This document shows, piece after piece, positions 28,081 to 36,809 of a DNA stretch of 64,000 nt. The translations under genes were made by a program, and so were the position numbers. Under the pieces are notes generated by a model. It saw nothing but the letters and a program-made list of their open reading frames with translations, made no database searches and was not told where the DNA came from. Origin of the DNA: an uncultured Erythrobacter sp. (GTDB lineage Bacteria > Pseudomonadota > Alphaproteobacteria > Sphingomonadales > Sphingomonadaceae); the NCBI GenBank assembly GCA_947493165.1, contig CANLPY010000001.1, positions 2,220,566 through 2,284,565 on the forward strand, read 5' to 3'. Position 1 is the stretch's first letter; every line of letters begins with the position of its first letter.

Positions 28081-30397
28081 TCTCGTCAACTTCACTCGTG
28101 GAAGCCAGCTGCTTGGGCACTTTGGTTTCATGTTCGCAGCCGGGCTCAAAGGCCCGCTGATCATCACCCTGCTTGTCATTCTAGGACTGATCTATTGGGA
28201 GGTTACAAGCGGCCTCAGTGACCACCAAACCTACCTTGTCTGGATGCATATCTATTCGTCCTTCTTCGCGTTCATGGAGTTCGATCCCGACAAGCTTGTG
28301 AACCTCACCTTGGCTGATGGAAGCATGGTCGCGTTCCCGCTCAGCGTAGTGACAGAATACCCACCCATGAAGGAGGCAATGACCGCATTTGAGGGGGCGG
28401 TTGAGGCTGCGCTTGTCACCTCGGCGTGGGGTCTCGTTCCTGCCTTCATTGCCTTTTGGTGGGTCGCTGAACATTTCGGTTGGCGCTCCAAGCAAAGGAA
28501 GCATGTGCGCGGCGCATCGCTTGCAAGCCTTGCTGAACTGGAAGGCGAAATCGACGATCACAATCGCCATGAACGCGCTCGCGAATATGGCAGCAATTTG
28601 GGATGGAGGTGGCGGCTTGCAGGCAGCAGCGCGTTAGCTTCAGCCGGTCTCTACAGCTCCGCGCACCTTGCAGGCGTGAGCTGGCCCTGGCGTAAAGAGC
28701 AAAGTCACACCATGCTGGTCGGCACGACAGGCACGGGCAAAACGGTCGCCCTTTTCGAGCTCCTTTCCGAAATCAGACAAAGAGGCGAACGTGCGGTCAT
28801 TTTCGACCTGACCGGCGCCTTCATCGAAACCTTCTTCGATCCCGAACGCGATATCATTTTGAACCCATTGGATACACGCTGCCCAAGCTGGAGCGTCTTC
28901 GATGATTGCACATCGCGCGCGGAGTTTCATGCAGCAGCGGAGTCGCTTGTGCCCCATGATGGAGGCGGCTCGGAACAGTTTTGGGTGCTCGCTGCGCGCA
29001 CACTATTTGTTGAAACATGTATCAAGCTGAAAGAAGCAGGGCGCGGGACCAATGCCGCGCTTGCCGATGAATTGATGAATGCAGATCTCTCGGATCTGCA
29101 CCGCCTGGTAGAGGACACAATGGCTGGACCGATCAGCACGCCTGCCGCTGCTCGCATGGCGGAATCGGTCCGCGCCGTCTTCAATGTGAACGCAAAAGCG
29201 ATGCAAATGCTGCCTCAATCAGGGGACGCTTTTTCGGTGCGGCAGTGGGTGACTGGCGAAGGAAAACCGGGCTCCTTTCTGTTCCTATCCGCGCGCTATG
29301 TAGACATGAGCGTGCTCTCACAATTGCTGACGCTGTGGCTTGATACAGCAATCAACACGCTGATGACGGGTCGCCGGACGCGTGACCTGCAACTGTGGTT
29401 TCTGATTGATGAGCTCGGCGCGCTTCACCGCCTGCCGTCGCTCGAAAAAGGTCTGCAGACTGCGCGCAATTTTGGCGGTGCTATCGTGACGGGTGTCCAT
29501 ACCTTCGCGAAGCTCAAGGAGGTCTACGGCGAGAACATGGCAATGACCTTGTCCTCGCTTGCAAGGACCAAGCTTATCCTTGCAACTGCTGATCGCGAGA
29601 CCGCCACATGGTGCTCCGACATTATCGGCCACCGCGAGGTTCGCGAGATGGAAGAAGGGTACAGCTATGGCTACAACAATGCGCGCGATGCGGTCAGTCT
29701 GACGCCGCGTCGGCAGGTGGTTCCGCTGCTTTTGCCTGATGAGTTTATGGGCCTTCCAAGCCTTGAGGGCTTCATCAAGTTCCCTGATGGTTTTCCGGCG
29801 GCGCCTGTCTCTTTGCAACCCCGAGATTGGCCGCGCCGGGCCGAAGGTTTTATCCCGTACGAGGATGCCAAAGGACCAACGTCAAAGGCAAAGGCTGAAA
29901 CTCTCAAGGAAGGCGAGGAGACTTCCGAGGCTACGGCAAATAAGGGCGGAGAGGAAGGAGAAGACGGCGGCGATCCGCGCAAGATGAAGGAAGCCACGGA
30001 TCGCAAGCGTGAGCCAGCGAAGCGTCCCAAAGCGCAGTCTCGCGCGCGTGACAAGAAGGTAAAGACTGACAAGCGAGAACGTTCGGGGTCTCGCTCTACG
30101 ACAACCCTCAAACAAGCTGTTGAAGCCTCGCTCAGAAGCGAAAGAGCAGCCTCTTTGGGCAAGGTACAAGGCGAGCTTCCGCTTAGGGAGCAGCAAGTCG
30201 ATGACCGTGAATCAGACGCTCTGAAAGAGCCTGCGCCTCGCACTGATCGGCCCGATCCTGACGCCGCGCAGCGTGAAGGTGAGCAACGAGCAAAGACGGA
30301 TAAGACGCTTCAAGAAGAGCAGCAGCGTTCGCTCTTGGGCGGCGCGGCACGCGAAGAATATGATCACGATCTCGGCGACTTCGACGCTGAGATGTGA
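28070..30397 (+). CDS. traD: Type IV coupling protein (TraD/TrwB-like)
   Basis: TMLVGTTGTGKTVALFELLSEIRQRGERAVIFDLTGAFIE Walker A; LWFLIDELGALHRLPSLEKGLQTARNFGG Walker B; start ATG 28070. Confidence 0.93.
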   Translation: MKHNLVNFTRGSQLLGHFGFMFAAGLKGPLIITLLVILGLIYWEVTSGLSDHQTYLVWMHIYSSFFAFMEFDPDKLVNLTLADGSMVAFPLSVVTEYPPMKEAMTAFEGAVEAALVTSAWGLVPAFIAFWWVAEHFGWRSKQRKHVRGASLASLAELEGEIDDHNRHERAREYGSNLGWRWRLAGSSALASAGLYSSAHLAGVSWPWRKEQSHTMLVGTTGTGKTVALFELLSEIRQRGERAVIFDLTGAFIETFFDPERDIILNPLDTRCPSWSVFDDCTSRAEFHAAAESLVPHDGGGSEQFWVLAARTLFVETCIKLKEAGRGTNAALADELMNADLSDLHRLVEDTMAGPISTPAAARMAESVRAVFNVNAKAMQMLPQSGDAFSVRQWVTGEGKPGSFLFLSARYVDMSVLSQLLTLWLDTAINTLMTGRRTRDLQLWFLIDELGALHRLPSLEKGLQTARNFGGAIVTGVHTFAKLKEVYGENMAMTLSSLARTKLILATADRETATWCSDIIGHREVREMEEGYSYGYNNARDAVSLTPRRQVVPLLLPDEFMGLPSLEGFIKFPDGFPAAPVSLQPRDWPRRAEGFIPYEDAKGPTSKAKAETLKEGEETSEATANKGGEEGEDGGDPRKMKEATDRKREPAKRPKAQSRARDKKVKTDKRERSGSRSTTTLKQAVEASLRSERAASLGKVQGELPLREQQVDDRESDALKEPAPRTDRPDPDAAQREGEQRAKTDKTLQEEQQRSLLGGAAREEYDHDLGDFDAEM

Positions 30398-30447
30398 TTG
30401 CGATAATCGGGGAGGACAGAGGGACTTGAATTGTGTGAGGCCTGCCC

Positions 30448-33357
30448 ATGCTCTCCGTTGCCAATGTCCGCTCGTCCTCCGCAGCGGCCAACTACTTCGC
30501 ATCCGACAACTATTACGCCAAAGCTGATGCTGATCGCTCGGGTGAATGGCTCGGTGAAGGCGCAAAGCGGCTTGGTCTAGAGGGGAAGGTATACGCCAAA
30601 GCCTTCGACGCTTTGTTGCGCGGTGAGCTCCCCGATGGAACGCAAGTTGGCAACCTTGGGCAGGCCCATAGGCCGGGCACCGACCTTACATTCTCTGTTC
30701 CCAAGAGCTGGTCGCTTCTTGCGCTTGTGGGCAAAGATGAGCGCATCCTCAGCGCTTATCGTGAGGCGGTTGTCGAAGCGCTTCAATGGGCGGAAAAGAA
30801 CGCTTCCGAAACCCGCATCATGGCGCAGGGCAAGGTTCAGACCCAAAAGACAGACAATCTGGCAATTGGGCTTTTTCAGCACGACACCAATCGCAACCAG
30901 GAACCCAATCTCCACTTCCACGCCGTGATTGCCAATGTGACGCAAGGCAAGGATGGCAAATGGAGAACGCTCAAGAACGACAGGCTTTGGCAGCTTAACA
31001 CCACACTCAATTCCATCGCGATGGCGCGCTTTCGCGTCGAAGTTGAAAAGCTCGGCTATGAAACCGGACTAACTCTCAAGCACGGCAATTTCGAAGCGCG
31101 CGGGATTTCGCGCCAGGATGTCATGGCCTTCTCTTCTAGGCGCCAAGAAGTGCTAGAAGCAAGGCAAGGTCCAGCCCTTGAAGCGGGGCGGATCGCTGCG
31201 CTTGATACCCGATCTGCCAAAGCGCCGATCGAGGATCGCGATACGCTTGGACGCATGTGGCAGGAAACCGCGCAGTCCATCGGGCTCGATCTAACTCCCA
31301 CGGTTGAGCGCGCGCGCGTGCGATCCTCCATGCCAGAAAAGCCTCATTCGGGTTTCGCGACACTGGTGGAACGGGGCCGAGCTTTGCTTGCCAAGTTTGC
31401 GAGCCATGTTCGAGGGGCAGCTGAAGATCCATTGGTGCCCGCCTCGGTGCTTAAACAGGGCAAGCAGACGATCGCAGCCGCGCAAGCGGTTGCCTCAGCC
31501 GTACGGCATTTGTCGCAGCGCGAGGCCGCATTTGAACGTGAGGCACTTTACAAGGCAGCGTTGGATTTTGGGCTACCAACGACCATCGGAGCAATCGAAA
31601 CGCGCACTCGCGCGCTCGTCAATTCTGGTCATCTTGTAGCGGGACGCGGCGAGCATAAGGGCTGGCTCGCATCGCGCGAAGCGATTGAAACCGAGCAGCG
31701 CATTATTACCGAGGTTCATGCGGGGAAAGGGCAGGTCACGCCTGGCCTTGGCGCTGAAGAGGCAGAAACCCGCGTGCAGGCCTCAGCCGAGATTGGACAC
31801 GGCTTTAGACTGAATGACGGCCAAATCTCGGCTGCGCGCCTTATCCTCACTTCATCGGATCGAACCGTTGCGGTGCAGGGCGTTGCAGGCGCTGGCAAAA
31901 GCAGCGTGCTGGGGCCGGTTGCCAAAGTGCTCGGCGAAGAGGGACGGCCTGTCATTGGTCTCGCAATCCAGAACACGCTCGTCCAAATGCTGGAACGCGA
32001 TACAGGGATTACATCACAAACGCTTGCCCGCTTTCTGGGGGGCTGGAAGCCTTTGCTGGATGATCCCTCCAATCGCACACTCAGAGCCGAAGCGAAGCAG
32101 GCGCTCGGTGGTAGCGTGCTCATTCTGGACGAGGCTTCCATGGTCGCCAACGGCGACAAAGAAAAGCTCGTGACGCTCGTAAATCTAGCCGGCGTCAATC
32201 GCTTGGTGTTTATGGGCGACCGCCAACAGCTTGGAGCTGTCGATGCCGGCAAGCCCTTTGCGCTCTTGCAGAAGGCTGGGATTGCGCAGGCCCAAATGAA
32301 CACCAATCTACGCGCGCGCAATCCCGTTGTTCGCGAAGCCCAAGCCGCTGCGCAGAAAGGTGATGTTCGAACTGCGCTTGCCAAACTTGAGCCCTATACG
32401 ATCGAAGCCAAAGGCGATGGCGCGATTGTTGCTGCCGAGCAGTGGCTTTCGCTGAAGCCAGAGGACCGAGCGCGCACATCAATCTATGCCTCGGGGCGCA
32501 GGATCCGCTCAGCTGTCAATGAGGCTGTGCAAACAGGTCTTCTTGCTAGCGGGCAGATCGGGCCGGAGAAAGCTCGGTTGGCTGTACTGGAGCGCGTGAA
32601 CACCACTTATGAAGAGCTGCGCCATGTTGCAGCCTATCAGACCGGCCGCATTCTTGAGGTTTCAAAGAGACAAAAGGCGCTTGGTCTTATGCCGGGAAAA
32701 TACCGCATCTTAGGCAGCGATCCGAAACGCAAAACGGTCACTTTGGAGAACGCCCGCGGGAAACAATTCAGCTTCGATCCTTCGCGGATAAGGGCAGACA
32801 AGGCCAATGACACTCTGGCTCTATTCAACGACCGACAGCTCGAAATCCATCGTGGCGACAAAATTCGCTGGACGCGAAATGATCACAAGCGCGGGCTGTT
32901 CAACGCTGACCAGGCAAAGGTCATTGCCATCGATAAGGGCAAGGTCACGGTTGAGACATCAAAGGGTGAGCATGTGACGCTTGGAAAGGACGATCCTATG
33001 CTGAAGCGCATCGATCTCGCCTACGCGCTAAACGCTCACATGGCGCAGGGCTTCACCTCAGATCGCGGGATTGCTGTTATGGACAGTAGAGAGCGCAATC
33101 TATCGAACCAAAAGACGTTTTTGGTGACGGTGACCCGGCTGCGCGATCATCTGACTTTGGTCTTGGACAACACTCAAAAGCTGACTGCAGCGGTTGCTCA
33201 CAACAAGGGGGACAAAGCCTCTGCGCTTGAGGTGACATCGCGTCTGCGTGCTGCTGCGGCCAAAGGCGGCGGGGTTGATCAAATTGATCGAGGCGAGAGG
33301 AGCGCTGGCAATGAGCTAGAGCGTACTAAAAGTAGGACGCTTGACCGGGGAATCTGA
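30448..33357 (+). CDS. traI: MobF relaxase-helicase (TrwC/TraI-like)
   Basis: MLSVANVRSSSAAANYFASDNYYAK, HUH motif NLHFHAVIANVT, helicase motif AVQGVAGAGKSSVLGPV. Confidence 0.95.
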   Translation: MLSVANVRSSSAAANYFASDNYYAKADADRSGEWLGEGAKRLGLEGKVYAKAFDALLRGELPDGTQVGNLGQAHRPGTDLTFSVPKSWSLLALVGKDERILSAYREAVVEALQWAEKNASETRIMAQGKVQTQKTDNLAIGLFQHDTNRNQEPNLHFHAVIANVTQGKDGKWRTLKNDRLWQLNTTLNSIAMARFRVEVEKLGYETGLTLKHGNFEARGISRQDVMAFSSRRQEVLEARQGPALEAGRIAALDTRSAKAPIEDRDTLGRMWQETAQSIGLDLTPTVERARVRSSMPEKPHSGFATLVERGRALLAKFASHVRGAAEDPLVPASVLKQGKQTIAAAQAVASAVRHLSQREAAFEREALYKAALDFGLPTTIGAIETRTRALVNSGHLVAGRGEHKGWLASREAIETEQRIITEVHAGKGQVTPGLGAEEAETRVQASAEIGHGFRLNDGQISAARLILTSSDRTVAVQGVAGAGKSSVLGPVAKVLGEEGRPVIGLAIQNTLVQMLERDTGITSQTLARFLGGWKPLLDDPSNRTLRAEAKQALGGSVLILDEASMVANGDKEKLVTLVNLAGVNRLVFMGDRQQLGAVDAGKPFALLQKAGIAQAQMNTNLRARNPVVREAQAAAQKGDVRTALAKLEPYTIEAKGDGAIVAAEQWLSLKPEDRARTSIYASGRRIRSAVNEAVQTGLLASGQIGPEKARLAVLERVNTTYEELRHVAAYQTGRILEVSKRQKALGLMPGKYRILGSDPKRKTVTLENARGKQFSFDPSRIRADKANDTLALFNDRQLEIHRGDKIRWTRNDHKRGLFNADQAKVIAIDKGKVTVETSKGEHVTLGKDDPMLKRIDLAYALNAHMAQGFTSDRGIAVMDSRERNLSNQKTFLVTVTRLRDHLTLVLDNTQKLTAAVAHNKGDKASALEVTSRLRAAAAKGGGVDQIDRGERSAGNELERTKSRTLDRGI

Positions 33358-33465
33358 TGGCTGCTTTTGGGCCCCAATTTCGGTCATCAAACCATACCAG
33401 CTGATTTTCCAAAAGCCGCCGTTCCCCCACTTCCAGATATATCAGCTCTTCAGCCAAGCCTTCTG

Positions 33466-34176
33466 TTAGGGCGTGAAGTTTCGCAGTCCGTAGCGACGAT
33501 AGCACTCTGTGAGGACAAGATTGGGCTCCTTCTCAGCCAGCCAAGTGCACTGCGCCACAGTGCCGATGCTGTAGGAAGCAATCGCCTTCGAGCGGTGGAA
33601 GAGATACAGGCTGAAGAATTTGTCTGTAAACACATAATCCAGACGACCGGGATCATGACTAAGTGAGTGGGATAGCTCATGAGCCATCGAGTTTATTGCA
33701 AGCGAACGCGTGCGAGGATCATCTGATTGCCAATTCGATCGGACCTCGTTCGTCAGATTGATCATCGACCCCGCGCCGGACCCATTATTTGAATTGCCCC
33801 CGCTTGCACCCCATCGGACCTGTGTGGACACGTAGGAGTATGCAGGATCCGAACCAAGCAATAGTGTAAGCACCGTGACCGAACTCACCCGACGCCCGAA
33901 TGGTGACAGCGCGATTGGCTGGTCGATGGAGGTCAAGTTGCGGGCAAAAGTGTCGGACAACACTATTCGAGTGGCCTCATCGATAAGCGATCTCATCTCT
34001 TGCGCTTCGACTGTTCCCGCGTCTGCTTCGGGTTGCGCCGCAACAAACGACGGAGTGTCGCTGAAGGAAGATGAGGCTGTGAGCGGAGCGGGCTTCCCTG
34101 CGCACGCCGAAAGCGAGATCGCCACCGCGACGATTCCCAGATAACCCAAAAGTCTCTTCTCATGCGAAATTATCAT
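33466..34176 (-). CDS. Putative lipoprotein with HExxH zincin motif
   Basis: AVAISLSACAG lipobox; NSMAHELSHSLSHD. Confidence 0.65.
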   Translation of the reverse strand: MIISHEKRLLGYLGIVAVAISLSACAGKPAPLTASSSFSDTPSFVAAQPEADAGTVEAQEMRSLIDEATRIVLSDTFARNLTSIDQPIALSPFGRRVSSVTVLTLLLGSDPAYSYVSTQVRWGASGGNSNNGSGAGSMINLTNEVRSNWQSDDPRTRSLAINSMAHELSHSLSHDPGRLDYVFTDKFFSLYLFHRSKAIASYSIGTVAQCTWLAEKEPNLVLTECYRRYGLRNFTP

Positions 34177-34235
34177 ATCCGATGCCCCCCTCTTCTATGC
34201 CCCAAGCGTTCTTGACAAGTTCTCTCCTGCTGAGC

Positions 34236-36662
34236 TTATCCCAAGGCGTCGAGAAGGTCAGCTGTGTCGAAGTTTAGCAGAAACTGCGCATACGATGACT
34301 TGAATAGGTCCGAGACGTAATCGGCCAGCTGAACGTCGCTGCGACTATGCTCATTGCCCTTCGTCAATTCGTAGCTGCGCGATTTGGTCGTCGCGAAGAG
34401 AAAAAGCGTATGGAAATAGACGGCACTGATATACCTGCGCTCAGCCAGCTCACTCGCTTCGGTAGATTTTGCTCCGCCTCTGAAGTCTTTCAAAACTTTG
34501 CTGTCGATATTGACGATGATCTCAGAGAGCTTGTCGTCGTCGAGCACAGGGTAGACCACTTCAGAATAGTCCATCCCGACACCCAAAGCCTCAATTTCGT
34601 CCCACGATTTGACACCATCACCGCCTTCCTTGGAGCAAAGCACAAGCTCTGGGATCCCAAGCGGTGGAGGCGCGTCGTCTTTTTTGCGCGGCGGCTTGCG
34701 GTCCGGGTCTGAGATTTTCACCAAGACCGTTTCTGTGAGAGGCCCTCGGGGCGACGATAGACTTGCCGTCATTTCGACAGCATCACCGACTTGCATTTCT
34801 TTGGAAGCACGTAGCCCGATCTTGATCGTTCCATCTTTTGGGCTGGAACGCGAGATATCGATTTCATCGCCATCACCACCCGGTAGAGGATCTGGATTAT
34901 CTCCTCTCCCTCCTTCGCCTGGCTTCGCCAAGCTGATAGTCAACGAGCCTGGATCATCGCTGCGATCAAAATACTCGTTTTCGACGTCGGTCGCGAAGGC
35001 GATTGTCCGTGTGCCGCCTTTGGGCAGTTTGAAGAGTTTCAAACCGCCCTTTCCATCCTTCCCGCCCTTAACGTTGAAGGCAGAAGGATATCGTTTTGGA
35101 TCGAAGGGTGGGGCCGCGCGCGGCTCGCTGTCCTTTCGCTTTTCATCCTTTTTGGGTTTGGCCTTCGCATCGCCCGGCTTGGCCTCTGGCAGGTCGAAAG
35201 TCTGACGCAAAATCTGCGTGAGAGCATCGTTCATCGGAAGATTGCGCGTCACCTCGCGCAGCATCTTTCCTGTATCCTCGCTATCCAGACTGAGGTTGGC
35301 TTTTCGACTCTTCGCAATATCGCTGAGCTCACTGTCTGCCAGCAATTTGCGCAAATGCGCTCGCAGGGCATCGGAGGTCGCACTATTTTTTAGGCGATCA
35401 CGCGAGGCCATAAATAGCTCGTTGCGCACCCCGAGATGGAGCTGGGTGCAGTCAACTTGGATAAGAATGTAGTCCTTCAGCAGCGGCATCTTCAGGCTGC
35501 GGGTAATGAACTCGGACGTAAAGCTGCCATGCACCTGGCCATTGAGTGCGAACATCACCGACATGTCGTTCTTAAAATACTCGCGACGAATGTAAGCCTT
35601 CGTCTCTTTAACCCCCTTGCCGCGGGAGCGCGGGCTGAAGACATAGACGGTGAGCACGAGCTTACCGAATTCTTTGCTCGTATCCTCCAGCGAGAACTGC
35701 GCTTCGATTGTGCGGTCATCGCCCTCTAGCCGGCGTTTCAAGCCAGCTACGACAGTCACTGGGTTTACGTTATCAGGATAGCGCTCATTGTTGTCGACCG
35801 TGAGGAACGGCAGCGCAGGCTCGAAAAGGTATTCGTTAAGGCTGAGGTTGAGATCGCGTGAGATGATTGAACGCGCGCCGCGCGGTAGCTCGTAGGAGTA
35901 TAGCTTAACGAAGGAGCCCGTCTTGAACATGCGCTCTTCAAGACCAAGATCAAGTTCATCGATTTCAACGCTCGGTATCTCGCCATCAATGACGAGATAC
36001 TCGTACCAAGTGTTCTTGCGGTTGGCTGCGTCGACCAGATGTGGTGGATGCTGGCGTAGCAAGGTAAAGCCGAGAGGCTTCGAACCATCATAGCGCTTGC
36101 TCGCGATGAGCTGATAACGTTTCGTTCCGCAGAAGACGACTGCGCCTGAGCCGCCCATATTGTACTTTCCTTGTACGAAATGAACATCGTTCTTGTTGCC
36201 GCGAAGGAGCGAGAGAAAGGTGGTCGGAAAGTCCTCCGGCGCCTGGCCGACACCGTCGTCATAGATAAGAAGCGAAGTGTCTTTGCGCGGCCCGCTGGCC
36301 ACGATCTGTAAATCGCGGGCCCGCTCGCGCCGAACTTGTCCAATGTCCCAGTTTTTGTGATTGGGAAAATATCGGTCCAGAGCTTCTGCAATGCTTTGAG
36401 GTGCCTCGGACGAGCGTGGATCGATACCGTCTTCGAGAACCTTCTTTTCAAGAATAGCGTCGATTCCGTTGGTTACCTTCTCGACTAACGCTGGCACTGG
36501 GTTGGCTTGCTGGTTTTCGACCACGCCATAGAAGGCCTCGTTGTCACCATAGGGGCGCCAATACTCAGCTTTTTCAGTCAGCAAGTACTTCTTTAGGATC
36601 CTGTCGACATCATCTTCGCACGATGCCGCAAGAAATTCATCAAAAAGCTGTTTCGCCTGCAA
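34236..36662 (-). CDS. GHKL (Hsp90-like) ATPase protein, 808 aa, candidate defence effector/sensor
   Basis: N-box VEKVTNGIDAI, G1 LIYDDGVGQAPEDF, G2 KYNMGGSGAVVF. Confidence 0.8.
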   Translation of the reverse strand: MQAKQLFDEFLAASCEDDVDRILKKYLLTEKAEYWRPYGDNEAFYGVVENQQANPVPALVEKVTNGIDAILEKKVLEDGIDPRSSEAPQSIAEALDRYFPNHKNWDIGQVRRERARDLQIVASGPRKDTSLLIYDDGVGQAPEDFPTTFLSLLRGNKNDVHFVQGKYNMGGSGAVVFCGTKRYQLIASKRYDGSKPLGFTLLRQHPPHLVDAANRKNTWYEYLVIDGEIPSVEIDELDLGLEERMFKTGSFVKLYSYELPRGARSIISRDLNLSLNEYLFEPALPFLTVDNNERYPDNVNPVTVVAGLKRRLEGDDRTIEAQFSLEDTSKEFGKLVLTVYVFSPRSRGKGVKETKAYIRREYFKNDMSVMFALNGQVHGSFTSEFITRSLKMPLLKDYILIQVDCTQLHLGVRNELFMASRDRLKNSATSDALRAHLRKLLADSELSDIAKSRKANLSLDSEDTGKMLREVTRNLPMNDALTQILRQTFDLPEAKPGDAKAKPKKDEKRKDSEPRAAPPFDPKRYPSAFNVKGGKDGKGGLKLFKLPKGGTRTIAFATDVENEYFDRSDDPGSLTISLAKPGEGGRGDNPDPLPGGDGDEIDISRSSPKDGTIKIGLRASKEMQVGDAVEMTASLSSPRGPLTETVLVKISDPDRKPPRKKDDAPPPLGIPELVLCSKEGGDGVKSWDEIEALGVGMDYSEVVYPVLDDDKLSEIIVNIDSKVLKDFRGGAKSTEASELAERRYISAVYFHTLFLFATTKSRSYELTKGNEHSRSDVQLADYVSDLFKSSYAQFLLNFDTADLLDALG

Positions 36663-36809
36663 GTCTAAGCCCCCGATTTACGCTAAGTTGTACAGCCATC
36701 GATCAGGTCAGAAGATGGGTCAAGCCCGAAGACGAGCAACGATTGACAGCTCACGATTGCACCGTTCACTACTACTGGCTACAGACGCCAAAAGAATTCG
36801 GGGGTTTTT

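Noticed and set aside
33367-33666. 99-aa plus-strand ORF after the relaxase
   Set aside because: Antisense to the 3' end of the HExxH lipoprotein gene and without motif support
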